Shown: positions 39,591 through 51,506 of the stretch, one piece after another
Layout of the letters: the number at the start of each line of letters is the position of its first letter
Position numbering within the stretch: position 1 is the stretch's first letter
Assembly: GCF_000372725.1 (NCBI RefSeq)
Contig: NW_005201349.1
Coordinates: forward strand, 184,790-248,789
Direction of reading: 5' to 3'
From: Emiliania huxleyi CCMP1516
Taxonomy: Eukaryota; Haptophyta; Isochrysidales; Noelaerhabdaceae
Length of the DNA: 64,000 bases
Made by a program: the position numbers and the translations under genes
The notes under the pieces: generated by a model
The model's input: only the letters and a program-made list of their open reading frames with translations
Told to the model about the DNA's origin: nothing
Databases searched by the model: none

Positions 39591-40047
39591 CTGCCGAAGT
39601 GTCCCTCTCTCAAGTCAGTGTGTCGCTCACAGTGTCCCCCTCTCTCAAGTGTCAGTGTGTGTCGCTCACATGATAGAATCGGCAGTGGAGGCCGCAGCCT
39701 CGCGCGCGCCGGCCGCGGTGGTCTCGGCCAAAGCCTTTGCGTGAGAGATTGCCGCGTCCCCCGCTGCGCAGCAGCCGACGCGTAGAGAGCGTCGCGCTTG
39801 GCGCCAATGAAGGAGGAGGCTGCGTTGTCGGGCATAGGTGGCAGGCCTGCGCGCTGCGGGCAGCGAGCAGCGAGCCGGCGAGCCGACAAAAAAAGAAGAC
39901 ACACGTCCGCGACACACACACGATTTGCCCAACGGCGTAGGGATCTACAACACTAGGCCCTCAAGAATGCGTGATCATGGGTTCTTTGCGCGGAGTGTTG
40001 AGTTTGAGACATATTTTCGTCTCTTCTTGCGAGTTTGTCTAGGATTT
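39591..40047. other. Intergenic
   Basis: No gene recognised between the repeat arm and the sulfatase stop. Confidence 0.5.
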
Positions 40048-41875
40048 TCAGTGTACGTTTAGCTTACTGGGAAAAGAGGGAGAGGGGGTTGTGTTCTCTA
40101 GGCCCCTATTTGCCCTACGCGCGGCGTGAGAGCTCGGAACCACTGTGGACAGCACCCTCCGGCCCACATCGCCGCGCCGCACTCGCAACCGGGTCCATCC
40201 GCACCCTAGCAACATGAGCATCGTGCCGACGGCCACAACTGCGATGTCTTCGGTTCGGGCGGTCCGGGCGGCGCCTTCGGTTCGGGCGGTCCGGGCGGCG
40301 TAAGGTTGCGGCCACTCGTAGTCGCCGTCGCGTGGGTCCATGCGGCGTGGTGCGGTGTCGCTTGTCTGGATGTACCATCGCAGCAGGCGTGATCTCAGCT
40401 CGGCGGTGATCGCGCTCATGTTAACCTCGCCATACAAGTTGCTCAGCTCGAGCGGGTCGTCGCGCAGGTCGTAAAGCTCGTGAACCAAACTCTCATCCGC
40501 CACAGACGGATCCGACCGCAAGACGAGCTTGTGGTGAGCCGTGCGCACAGAGACTGCGCGGCATACACTGAGGGGGTAGCTCTGCTGCTGGGCAACCTTA
40601 GGGTAGTAATCGCTGAACTCAGAGGGCATCCCGCCGTAGCCCTCGTGGCTACGTGGCTCGTGGGTGCCGAACCTGGGCAGAAGGAGGTGGGAGAAGGTGG
40701 GAGACGGTGGAAAATGGTGGGAGATTACAGTCGGAAATGTTGGAGCGGCAGCACTACGCAGAGGCGCACCCTCCCTCAGCGAAGACGGCACGGCCTACCT
40801 CAGCGGGGGCGCCATGGAGCTGCGGTAGGAAGCTACTCCCGAAGTGCACATGCTCGGCGGGTACGCCCGCAAGCTCGAGAAGCGTCGGCACGATGTCAAA
40901 CAGCTGAATCGGCTCGCTGACTACGCCGGCGCTCCCGCCTGGCGTGCGCACGAGCAGCGGCACGCGCGTAAGCACGTCCTCGAGCCCGCTCGGCCACTTC
41001 TCCACAAGGCCATAGTCGCCAGCGTAGCCGCCATGGTCAGAGAAGACCAGCACGCTCGTCGAGGCCTTGAGGGCAGGGGAATCGTCGACGGCGCGCAGGA
41101 CGAGGCCGAACAAGAAATCGGAGAAGGAGACGCAACCGAGGTACACCGCGTGCAGCTCGCGCAGGAAGGCGTCGGACACCGACCCGAGCGAGCGATAACG
41201 ACGAATGAGCTCCCGGTAGTCCGGCTCGCGCCCGTGGCGAGGTGCGCGTGGGCGGAGCGGCGGCAGCGTCTCGGCCGACACCGACGAGTGGAACGGCTCC
41301 GGGCACGAGTATGGAGGGTGGGGCTTCTCGAGCGGCAGGAAGAGCACAAACGGCTGCACAGCGCGCGTCCGCAGCCACGTCACGGCAGCGGCCACACGAG
41401 CGTAGTCGCGAGAGCCGTTGAGCCCGCCTGTTGGCGGGTCGCGTAGCATCGTCTTGTAGCGTGGGTCGTCGGTGGCGAAGGGGTTGCGCCCATTGTCGTC
41501 GCCGCGCTTGATCGGCCGCTGCGTGACCGACTCCTCCCACGCGTCGCGTGCCAGCAGGTCATTCTTCCCCCACCACACGACAGTGTAACCGGCGCGCTTG
41601 AGTGTCTTGAGCAGATTCGGTTCGCTGCCGTGCAGCAGGTAGCTCAGCGTGCGGTGGCCGTGCACGTGCGTCGGCCACCCTGTCATGAATGCCGCACGCG
41701 ACTGGCTGCACACGGTGTGGCTCGTGTGGGCCTGCTCAAAGCGCGTTGCCTGCCGCGCGAAGCGGTCGTAGTTCGGTGTAATGCTGGTGGGGTGGCCATA
41801 ACAGCCGAGCGATTCGGCGCGTCGCGACCCTGCCGCGACCTGTCTCTGTCGGCGAAGACCCCGCGACCCGCGCAC
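40048..41875 (-). CDS. Sulfatase, probably 5'-truncated
   Basis: Exons (about 41826 or 41875)-40770 and 40672-40048 join through a 97-nt GT-AG intron in frame. The sulfatase core is clear: a nucleophile motif VCSQSRAAFMTGW, WWGKND, FLPLEKPHPPYSCP, VFSDHGGYAGDYGLVEKW (metal-binding Asp-His), and a C-terminal strand segment with HKLVLRSD and LYDLRDDPLELSNL. A hydrophobic stretch near the C-terminus (IAVVAVGTMLMLLG) may anchor it. Sulfatases hydrolyse sulfate esters using formylglycine made from the motif Cys. The normal N-terminal strand with two metal-binding Asp residues is absent. Similarity begins at SLGCYGHPTS, exactly where the inverted-repeat arm ends, so the first exon seems displaced. 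The CSQSR variant (instead of CxPSR) also occurs in a bacterial-type subfamily, from memory. Confidence 0.75.
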
Positions 41876-42411
41876 AGCCGCTGTGAATTCCGTTCAGATT
41901 CCGTCCGTTGCGGTCTCCATTTTAGAATGACGTCGAGCGACTCGCCCTGAGAAAGAGAATGACGTCGAGCGACTCGCCCTGAGAAAGAGAATGACGTCGA
42001 GCGACTCGCCCTGAGTGCTGAGAAAGAGAATGACGCCCTGAGAAAGAGAATGACGTCGAGCGACTCGCCCTGAGTGCTGAGAAAGAGAATGACGTCGAGC
42101 TACTCGCCCTGAGAAAGAGAATGACGTCGAGCGACTCGCCCTGAGAAAGAGAATGACGTCGAGCGACTCGCCCTAGAAAGAGAATGACGTCGAGCGACTC
42201 GCCCTGAGAAAAAGAATGCAGACGAGCTTCTATCGAAGGTAAAGTCTCAGATGACATCTCACGAGCTTCGATCTGGCAGATCCTCGAAGTCATGGTCCTC
42301 TCCGCCCTTGCACCGCTCTCGCTCGGCTTCCACGCGCCGATGACGGCCGTCGCGCCGGCGTCGCGTGCCGCCGTCCGCATGCAGGTCGGCTACGTCGCGC
42401 CGACCGCGCCC
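41826..42411 (+). repeat. Right arm of large inverted repeat
   Basis: Partner of 32263-32936. It covers the broken 5' edge of the sulfatase, the expanded minisatellite, and exon 1 of the plastid-type gene. It lacks the 302-base insertion. Confidence 0.9.
41929..42217 (+). repeat. 32-base minisatellite, about nine units
   Basis: Consensus begins GACGTCGAGCGACTCGCCCT and ends GAGAAAGAGAAT. Two units carry a 7-base insert (GTGCTGA), and one is internally deleted. The left arm has only two units. There are no unique spacers, so this is not a CRISPR array. It lies 75 bases before the start of the plastid-type gene. Confidence 0.93.
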
Positions 42412-43247
42412 GGTGCGCGACCCCCACCCCCCCCCCTCGCCGCGACGCGCCACGCCCGCAAAGCCCAGCGCAACCCCCCTTCCCACAAACTTGCTGAGCG
42501 GGGCGCCCGCACCGCGCCTCAGGCGTCGCCGAGACGCCCCTCGCGCGGGGCAACGCGCCCCTCGGCATCGACTCCTCCATCCTCGTCCAGGGCGGCTCGC
42601 TCCGCACCTGGTCGTACCGCTCGCCGTCAGTCGAGCAGGTCCAAGTGGTCCTCAGCACTGAGGGCCGCCCGCTGGACGCGGACATCGAGCTGTGGCAGGG
42701 GCCGGACAACACGCCGTGCAAGATGCGCGTGTACGTCGAGAACGGCCAGCTCCGCCCCTTCAGCGCCGTCGTCGAGACGCCCCGCGGCCCAAACACGGTC
42801 GCCATCCGCAACATCGGCCAGATCGAGTTCCCCCTCGCCGCAAACGTGGTGGCGGAGAACGTGGACGCGCCGTCGGCCGAGTGCCTCGACACGCGCATGA
42901 CCATCCAGGGCGGCGCCCTCCGCACCTACCCCTTCGACCCCTCGGTGGAGAGCGTCCAGGTCCTGCTCAAGACGGACGGCAGGCCGCTCAACGCGCGGAT
43001 CGAGCTGCTGCAGGGCCCTAACAACAACAAGCAGGTGATCGAGCTGTACACGGAGGACGGCCTCGACCGGCCCTTCTTCTGCATCCTCGAGACGCCCGGC
43101 TCGGGCAACGTCGTCCGCGTCGTCAACACCGCCCCCGTCGAGTTCCCGATGACTGCCGGGGTCGTGCCTAACTCCATCAACCAGCAGATGTCGTCCGACG
43201 CCGTCCTCGGCGGCGACGTCGTGCTCGGCGGCGACGCGGGGTGGTGA
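42292..43247 (+). CDS. Plastid-type protein with two internal repeats
   Basis: Exons 42292-42412 and 42523-43247 (110-nt GT-AG intron) give 281 residues in frame. The first 30 residues (MVLSALAPLSLGF, then ASRAAVRMQ) look like a secondary-plastid targeting leader, hydrophobic and then Ser/Arg-rich. The mature part is two homologous units of about 95 residues. Shared blocks are IDSSILVQGGSLRTWSY / DTRMTIQGGALRTYPF, VQVVLSTEGRPLDADIELWQ / VQVLLKTDGRPLNARIELLQ, and VEFPM-type ends. The strand-rich pattern suggests two beta domains. I recall similar plastid proteins in diatoms and haptophytes but know no function. Exon 1 and its upstream region are duplicated inverted at 32.3-32.9 kb. Confidence 0.75.
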
Positions 43248-45069
43248 CCGGCGCGTGCGCAAGTTTCATGCGCGCTGCCCTGAGTGGGCGGCGAGACAAT
43301 AGAGAGAGATGTTTGTGCGATCTGGTGTGCGCAGAATGTCAGTCGCATTTAGGAGCGGTCTTGTGTTGGGCACAGCATTCACGAAGATTTATTATCATTC
43401 CTCGAAGACAAGCACTCCCTCTCGGCGCAGCAGCCCCTTTACCGGAGGGGCGGCGCGGGCCCGGGCGCACTCTAGTCTATAGAGACCCGCGCGGCCGCGC
43501 CGCGCGCGCGCGGGGCGCTGGCGCGGGGCACACATAGGTTGTCACATACACCGACACGGACGAGACGGAGACGCACATCACGTCTGTGTCGACTGTCGTC
43601 TCCACGTGCACGAGGCCACGACCTTCCGACCTTCGACGGCAGTCGGCACACCGCCCCAGGCGCGCGGCGCAGCGGACCACGCCCCCGCGCCCGCGGCCGG
43701 GGCCGCGCGCCACGGTACCGCGCCCCATGCCCCCAGCACCGTAACGGCCGGTCCCGTACGCCCCGCCGACCCGGCGGCGGATCGCGGCGCGCCCCCCCAG
43801 GCCCCCAGCCATGCTACAGCCCCCAGCCGCCGGGCCCAGAAGCAGCCCCGCCGAGCGCCCGAGCCCCCCCAGCCCCTCCCGCTCCACACGGCACACGCGG
43901 GTTCATGCGCACGCCCGGGGCGTCGCGGGGCTCGGGGGACGGGGCTCGGGGCACGGGGGTCGGGGAGGGGGGGGGGGGGGCGCCCGCGCCCCCGGCGGGC
44001 GGCGGGCGCGCGCTGCGCGCGGAGGCCGGAGCGCCGAGGACTACGGACGATTATCGATTTCCTCAACTCCCCTCGATTTCCTCAAACTCACCCTCTACCG
44101 ACTTGCGCAGCACGCAGGGCAGCGGGACGGGGCTATAGAGTATATTTGTTCCCGGGCACTTTCTCATCCTCTCACTCCCAGCGCCCAGCACACTCACTCT
44201 GTTCATAGCGCGCACTGCCACTGGCCTTCTCGTCTGTTCATATCTTCATAACCCACGCTTCGCGTCTTCACACCTCCTCTGCAGGACTCACCCCTCTACG
44301 CTCCCTTTTGCAGGATCGTGTTAGTCCCTTGTGACATGTGCATATAGTCCCTTGTTTATATCATGCATGTAGTCCCTTGTTTATATCATTCCCCCTCTTC
44401 TTCTTTGTTCTTTTCGTGTTACGCTCTTACAAGCTCTCCTTGAGAGTCGCTCTCTCTCTCTCTCTCGCCGCTGCGGCGCTCGTCTACCTCGCGAGCGTCC
44501 CGTCGCCCAAGTGGCCGCCATCGAGTTACGAGTCAATATATGTAGTCACGAAAGGGTGCAGCGCGCGGCCGCGCGCTCGGGACTGGTCTCTGCACTCTGG
44601 TGTGAGGGAGTGGGACTCTCGCGCGGTCTCAGCCGAGCCGAGCTAGCAGACAGCACTGGCCAGTGAGCAGTGGGGTTCTAGTTGTAGACCGGACCGGACC
44701 GAAATCCGAATCCCGAACACCGCAACCCCCGTGCGGTGTCTGCTCCGCCTCCGGAGCCCTGCGTATTTACCGTGCATAAAGCGAAGTAGGTCAAGTTCTC
44801 AAGCAGGACCTGGGGAAGGAGAGCTCCAGGAGGTCATGTCTCATGACCCAAGGTGTCAACACGACATACAATGCAACTTAGAATGCGGTCGTTTGGTATT
44901 TGGACTTTGCGGGTTTTGAGATTTTTCCAAGTCCGCGACATGGGTGGCTGCTGCCAGGTTGTGGACCCGGAATGTCCAATAAACCGTCCTGGGCACCGCC
45001 CAGGTCTGGGGTGCGCGCAAATATATATGTGAGCGACCAAACGTTCGCTCGCATTTTGTTGCGATCCTC
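43248..45069. other. Intergenic
   Basis: No confident gene in 1.8 kb. A very GC-rich block (43480-44030) gives Pro/Arg/Gly-rich frames on both strands. CT-rich and AT-richer sequence follows (44300-44480), with two adjacent ATCATTCC/ATCATGCATGTAG segments near 44350-44390. No RNA gene recognised. Confidence 0.5.
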
Positions 45070-47178
45070 CTAACGTTCATCAGCCGATGCCCTCCGCCAC
45101 TCGACCGCAGCGTGCTGCAGCTGCCTCATTGCATGAAGCGCCGCCCCTGCCCTCTGGTGGCACAGCTCATTGTCGGGCGACTGCTGCCCGAAAAGGAGCT
45201 GCAGCTCGGTGGACGCGACGGTTAGCCGATCCACGCACTCCCGGAACGTGTGTGTCGCCGGCGAGGTGAGTAGTCGACGTGCCGCTCGGCGAGCGCGCTT
45301 TACCGGCTCGCTCGTGCGCTCGGATGCGACGGTGAGGGCGATGTAGGCGCTCGCCAGAGCTCTCGCGCTCTCGTAAGCCATCTCTGTGACGCGGACGATT
45401 GCCGCGTCCGAGATTCTCCTGGCCGCCCACGCGCGCTGGATGATTGGCGCGAGCGGCCCAACCACCTCCCAATTGCGAATGCCCGCGTGTGCTCCAGCGG
45501 CAACGGCGCGCCGAATCAGCGAGAGCTGCTGCGCAGCGGCATGCTTTAGCCCGATGAAGTTCAAGGCCATCGGCAGCGGATTTTCGAATTGCGGGACGCT
45601 CGACTCGAAGAAACGGCGCACCGCGATCTGCTGCTCCCATGCGTGGGGAGTGCACGCCCCTGAAGGGTGCCATGTCCCTCCCCGTGCGTGGTTCGTCTGC
45701 CCGCACGCCCAACAAAAGTCAGCGCGGCACTGCCAGCAGCGCATGTGCAGGCAGCCCCCATTCTTCTCGATTGGGGCGTGGCAGTTGGGGCACGGCTTGA
45801 TCCCTTCGCTCGGCATCTGCATCGGCCGATCGCCGTCTCCGTGGCGCGACTTGAAGACGCGGCACTCGGCGCAGGTAGCCGGCCAATGCGGTTCCTCACC
45901 GCACGACGGGCACCATCGCTCTCCGCACGCGCCACACGCGGCCTCGAAGCAACGAGGCTGGTCGTCACCGGGGCGCGTGGTGCAGACGAGCGAGACGCAG
46001 GCGGCGTTCGGGCAATATGAGAGCGTGGGTTGGCTTCGGATCAGGGCGTTGGAGCGCATCGCCAGCAGAGCATCGTACTCGCCCCGCTTCATCACCTCGC
46101 GGAGCAGCGAGTCTGGTGCCACCACCCCGCAGTTGGGATCGGCACAGCGGATCATGGCGGTCGAAGCGTCCAACCACGAGGTGTGGTCCTCCATCCTGGC
46201 CAGTGCATAGCTGCGCCAGCACGTGATGCACATCTGATGGCCGCATCCGGCATGCAGCCTCGTCACGCCCGGGTCGTCTTCAAAGCAAACGATGCAGACG
46301 CCTTGCTCCTCGGCGGCCGAGGCCTCACCGGGGACGGCGCCAAGCTGCTTGGCCTCGTGAGCAGGCACTGCTCGCGAGACCACGCCGAGCGCTTTGGCGG
46401 TCGGCGTCAGCCGGCTGGGCTTGAGCACGGGTTTGACGAACGCCCACATGGTCGGGGCTGCGGGAGGAGGCGGCGGGAGCGGTGGATTGAGCGGTGGATC
46501 GGCCTCGAGGCAGCTCGCCTCGCACGACAGAAACACGCCCGCTCCCACGCGGTGAGCCACGCCGCGGCGCATGGGCCGGCGCCGCTCGCGACCGAAGATG
46601 CACGCAGTTGCGTACTCGCGTGTGAGCTGCGTCGCGAGGCTGCAGTGCCTCTCCTCCTCCTGCCGCCGCCCCTTGGAGCCGCGGCTTTTGCAGCTCCTTG
46701 GAATGCTGTGCTTCTTGTATCCGGTTAACCCGGTCGACGGCGCGGGTGCCGACAAGAGCTCTGTGTTCATCTCACCCGCCTGTGCTTCATGCTCCACGGG
46801 AAGTCGCCACGTGGGAAGCAGCCAGGTGGCCGTACGTCGCCTCTCGATCGCACAGCACTCGTCATCACTCGGACTTACATCACAGCTCATCATTTGAACA
46901 GGCGCAGCATTGGTCTTTTGTGATGACTCATGCTCGCTGACCGCGCCGTCCGCATCTGCGCGAGTCGAGTTGGTGTGGTTCTTCGTTAGCGCACGCGCCC
47001 GCAGTGCAATAGCACGTAGGCTCTTCGATCGCAGCCTCTTCGCCGCGACCTGGCGCCAGTCGCCCTTACCCTTGGCTACTCGTGCTCGGCAGTACTCGAG
47101 CACAGCGTCCTCCGCGGCCGTCCAGGCGCACGGCATGGTTGTCGCCAGGAAGTCGGGTCCTGACCCAGTCCCAGACAC
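45070..47178 (-). CDS. RBR (RING-IBR-RING) E3 ubiquitin ligase with Myb-like N-terminus
   Basis: 702 residues in one frame; M15 (MPCAWTAAEDAV) is an alternative start. Residues 18-65 resemble a SANT/Myb helix bundle (WTAAEDAVLEYCRARV, DWRQVAAKRL). RING1 starts near residue 297 (CIVCFEDDPG, then CGHQMCITCW). The IBR region has CGACGERWCPSCGEEPHW. RING2 (CPNCHAPIEKNGGCLHMRC, then CWACG) carries the catalytic Cys in NGGCLHM. RBR ligases form a ubiquitin thioester on that Cys before transfer. After RING2 a long helical C-terminal region follows, the Ariadne-type order. A DNA-binding-like N-terminus on an RBR is unusual. Pro-rich residues 235-245 might hide a small intron. Confidence 0.85.
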   Translation of the reverse strand: MSGTGSGPDFLATTMPCAWTAAEDAVLEYCRARVAKGKGDWRQVAAKRLRSKSLRAIALRARALTKNHTNSTRADADGAVSEHESSQKTNAAPVQMMSCDVSPSDDECCAIERRRTATWLLPTWRLPVEHEAQAGEMNTELLSAPAPSTGLTGYKKHSIPRSCKSRGSKGRRQEEERHCSLATQLTREYATACIFGRERRRPMRRGVAHRVGAGVFLSCEASCLEADPPLNPPLPPPPPAAPTMWAFVKPVLKPSRLTPTAKALGVVSRAVPAHEAKQLGAVPGEASAAEEQGVCIVCFEDDPGVTRLHAGCGHQMCITCWRSYALARMEDHTSWLDASTAMIRCADPNCGVVAPDSLLREVMKRGEYDALLAMRSNALIRSQPTLSYCPNAACVSLVCTTRPGDDQPRCFEAACGACGERWCPSCGEEPHWPATCAECRVFKSRHGDGDRPMQMPSEGIKPCPNCHAPIEKNGGCLHMRCWQCRADFCWACGQTNHARGGTWHPSGACTPHAWEQQIAVRRFFESSVPQFENPLPMALNFIGLKHAAAQQLSLIRRAVAAGAHAGIRNWEVVGPLAPIIQRAWAARRISDAAIVRVTEMAYESARALASAYIALTVASERTSEPVKRARRAARRLLTSPATHTFRECVDRLTVASTELQLLFGQQSPDNELCHQRAGAALHAMRQLQHAAVEWRRASADER

Positions 47179-47616
47179 GACCGTGCCGCGTCCCGTGCCC
47201 CGAGTTCATTTTATACGCCGAGACCACTCTCCAGGTGCGTTCTACAATACATAATGGAGAAGTCAAGGGGTCCCAAATCCAATCCATGTCAAGCTCAAAG
47301 TCAAAGTACTGAACCTGCAAGACGGCCCAATAGTCACAAACAAAGGCAATTAGCCTCGACAAACAAAGACGGGCCCAGCCCCATCGCTAAAAGAAAAGTT
47401 TGAACCAGCACGAGTATACACCTACCTGGACGAAGAAGACACAGTAGCGAACAACCACAAGTACTTGGTGCGAACCCTCAAAAAAGAATGCTGGTCAATG
47501 GTACGAAGAATACTGGCTAGCCGAACAAGAAATAACTAAGGACGGATTCCTCAGACACAACCCACTACCAGCCCTACAGTGGGGACAAGGCTACAAAGAG
47601 AGCAAGGAGCTAGGAG
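47179..47616. other. 5' part of a decayed retroelement
   Basis: Base composition drops to near 50% GC. A translatable piece at 47395-47535 (YTYLDEEDTVANN, then KYLVRTLKKECWSMVRRIL) resembles the region after the catalytic site of non-LTR reverse transcriptases, but stops and frame changes interrupt it. Confidence 0.35.
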
Positions 47617-48432
47617 GTGGCCTGGCCACACCCAGAGACATACACATTCGACGAGATCGACAAACCTCTTGATAAGATAAGCGTCGGCGACATCACAAAG
47701 TATCTGAGCAGAAAGGGCATGACCCAACCCAGGATCCTCAGAAACTGGGAGAAGGACTTACTACAGAATCCAGGATGGATAAGAGAGGGAGGAAGAGATT
47801 CAAGGGCACGAGTACAGCGACCCGACAGACCGCACGACAGCTCTTCAAGATTCCGCCACAAAGTTGAGACAAGCAACAAAATAATCCACCCCCAAGAGTG
47901 GATTCACGCTGCAAGAGCAATACACAGCACTCTAGTTCCGCCCACAATCACCGACAACTACTGCAGACATATCCTCCACAGGAAGCTGGTCCTCCGGAGG
48001 CAGCTCAAGGAGTACGGACTAGACACCACAACACACACGAGGTGCAGGCTTTGTAACAAAACCTCCGAAACGTTGCGACACCTCGACATATGCCCGGTCG
48101 TCCGGGCCGTCTTTGCGCAAGGAGAGTCACTAAGCATACAACCGCCGAGATTACTCACCATCATCGGAACCTCGGCGGACACGCCGGAGGTCCACAACGC
48201 ACTTCATCTACACATGTGGAATCAAATAATAGTCTCCTTCTATGAGGAGGAAGAAATCAAACCCGAACAAACCTGGAAGGCGGTCCTGAACCTATTAGTG
48301 AGAAACATGCAAGCTTACTCGGGAGAGGCCAAAACTAGGCTCCGACGAATACGACGCAAGAGCGACCGAGTCAGCGACTCGACCATGAAAGAAATCAGCA
48401 ACAAAGTGGAACCAACCCATGGGGACGATTGA
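47617..48432 (+). pseudogene. LINE-type reverse transcriptase 3' end, truncated
   Basis: A 271-residue frame in a GC-poor island. It ends with a zinc-knuckle-like block, CRLCNKTSETLRHLDIC (C-x2-C-x8-H-x4-C), the arrangement found at the C-terminus of many non-LTR retrotransposon polymerases. The preceding region (WIHAARAIHSTLVPPTI, HILHRKLVLRRQL) fits the thumb/linker. No catalytic YxDD or endonuclease is present, so this is a 5'-truncated copy. Codon usage and composition differ sharply from neighbouring genes. A host gene of foreign origin cannot be excluded. Confidence 0.5.
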
Positions 48433-49228
48433 CTACTACGGCAGACTACGACTGAGCAGGCGAGTGAATGACGAACTAAGGAGAGTGGGACTCGACCACC
48501 TCACCACAGAAGAGGCGACGGCTCACACACGAGAGATCAAGTTTGTCAAGGCATCACAAGCTAGCACATCGAGTACCTAAAAGACTTAAAGGCACCACAC
48601 ACTACAAGGAACGCGGCTGAGCTGACTCCCTGTAGGGGGCGCCTCGGTGAACCAGGGACTAGGATCTCGCGCAGACGACACAGGGCGTGCTGCGCCCCGC
48701 GCGATCCCTGGCACAGAGGAGGCTGAGCCGCCGAACTTAGGATGCCTGCAAAGGCTGGCGAAAGCCGGCGACCCACGCCCACAACTCATACACAGTACAA
48801 CCAGCCACCATGCCCCGATAGGCCCCACCACCCCCCACCCCCAGGCAATGTAGTGCACATGTCTAGTCCGGAGAGGACAGGGGGGGGGAGGCGAGGGGGG
48901 GTAGGGGATAGCACTGTGCCGAGTATTTTGGGTTAAAGCAATTTTTTCCCCCAAATCCAATCCGGAACTCAAAAATTATGCTCAAAAATTATGTGGCCGC
49001 TGCGCCCGGCGCGAGAGAGAGTGAGAGCGCCGCAGTAAGATACGGCTTTCGCGGGAGACACACAGCACAATCGCCTTCGCCAGTGCGTGTGTGAGCAAGT
49101 GAGAAATGTGAGGACTGCGGACATAGACCATGTAGAGTCTAGACCCGAGGACAATGCAGGACATAGAGCATGCGACGTGCCTACACGGCGCGTGCACGGC
49201 GAGGACACGCGACTGTTCTTCAAGCGTG
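48433..49228. other. Intergenic
   Basis: No gene recognised. A G-rich run near 48880-48905 and two adjacent CTCAAAAATTATG copies (48968-48994) are visible. Confidence 0.5.
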
Positions 49229-50739
<1,511 letters not shown>

Positions 50740-50839
50740 NNNNNNNNNNNNNNNNNNNNNNNNNNNNNNNNNNNNNNNNNNNNNNNNNNNNNNNNNNNNN
50801 NNNNNNNNNNNNNNNNNNNNNNNNNNNNNNNNNNNNNNN
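50740..50839. other. Assembly gap (100 N)
   Basis: Run of 100 N between the duplicated repeat-protein sequence and a G-rich intron-like tract. Confidence 0.99.
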
Positions 50840-51008
50840 CCCCAAAGGGTGTACGAGGGTAGTAGGAGGGGAGGGGAGGAGGGGAGGAGGGGAGGAGGGG
50901 AGGAGAGGAGGAGAGGAGGAGGAGGAGGATTAGGAGGAGAGGAGGAGGAGAGGAGAGGAGGAGGAGAGGAGAGAGAAGAGGCGAGGAGAGGAGGAGGCGA
51001 GTGCACAC
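50840..51008 (-). other. Purine-rich intron tract
   Basis: GAGGAGGGGAGGAGG repeats on the plus strand, so C/T-rich on the minus strand, directly after the splice donor of the lipoyl-domain exon. Most likely an intron running into the gap. Confidence 0.6.
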
Positions 51009-51506
51009 CTCGTCCTCCCGCCTCTTTGCGTACCGCCGTGCCCACTCCCGCCCGGCGGCCTGCTCGTCCGCGCCAGGCTCCGCCTCTTCTCTCAGCCGAA
51101 AGACGGGCTGTCGCTCCATCACCACCTCGCCCTCCGCCACATACACCTGCAGGACGACTCCGTCTGCTGGAGCCTTTATGTCGACGCTCACCTTGTCCGT
51201 CTCGACGACCGCAAGGACCTCATACTCCCTCACCCTCGCGCCGCGAGCGCAGTGCAGCTCGGCGAGAGTGCCAAGCTCCGCGTCTGAGTGCTGGTCACCC
51301 CGCGGCCACTTTGGCGCGCAGATGTCACGCTCACGGAAGCTCACGGAGGAGGCGGTGGCAGAGGAGGAGGCGGTGGCAGAGGCGGAGGCGGAGGCGGAGG
51401 TGGATGCTCTCGAGCAGCGTCTCCGCGATTGAGACAGGAGAGAGACTCCGAGAGGCCGCGATTGGGCCGGGAGGCGTCGCAGCGTCGGCGAGGAGCTGAA
51501 CCTCAT
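51009..51506 (-). CDS. Lipoyl-domain protein (2-oxoacid dehydrogenase E2-like), 3' partial
   Basis: The first exon runs from the ATG at 51506 (MRFSSSPTLRRLPAQSRPL) to a GT donor at 51008. An upstream in-frame ATG at 51605 is possible. Residues 1-30 are Arg/Ser-rich, like a mitochondrial presequence, followed by an Ala/Ser repeat linker. Residues 68-140 form a lipoyl/biotinyl domain with VVETDKVSVDIKAPADG; its Lys is the expected lipoylation site, as in succinyl- or branched-chain E2 subunits. The spacer before it (KWPRGDQHSDAELGTL) departs from the usual PxxGES start. The exon ends REWARRYAKRREDE. The next exon is lost in the gap, and on its far side lies the J-domain gene in the same orientation, so they could even be one gene. 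Confidence 0.62.

Noticed and set aside
41929-42217. Regular 32-base repeats resembling a CRISPR array
   Set aside because: Units are directly adjacent with no unique spacers, and the genome is eukaryotic; it is a minisatellite.
43477-44251. Several overlapping Pro/Arg/Gly-rich frames on both strands
   Set aside because: They arise from a very GC-rich block; equal-length frames on both strands and no domain.
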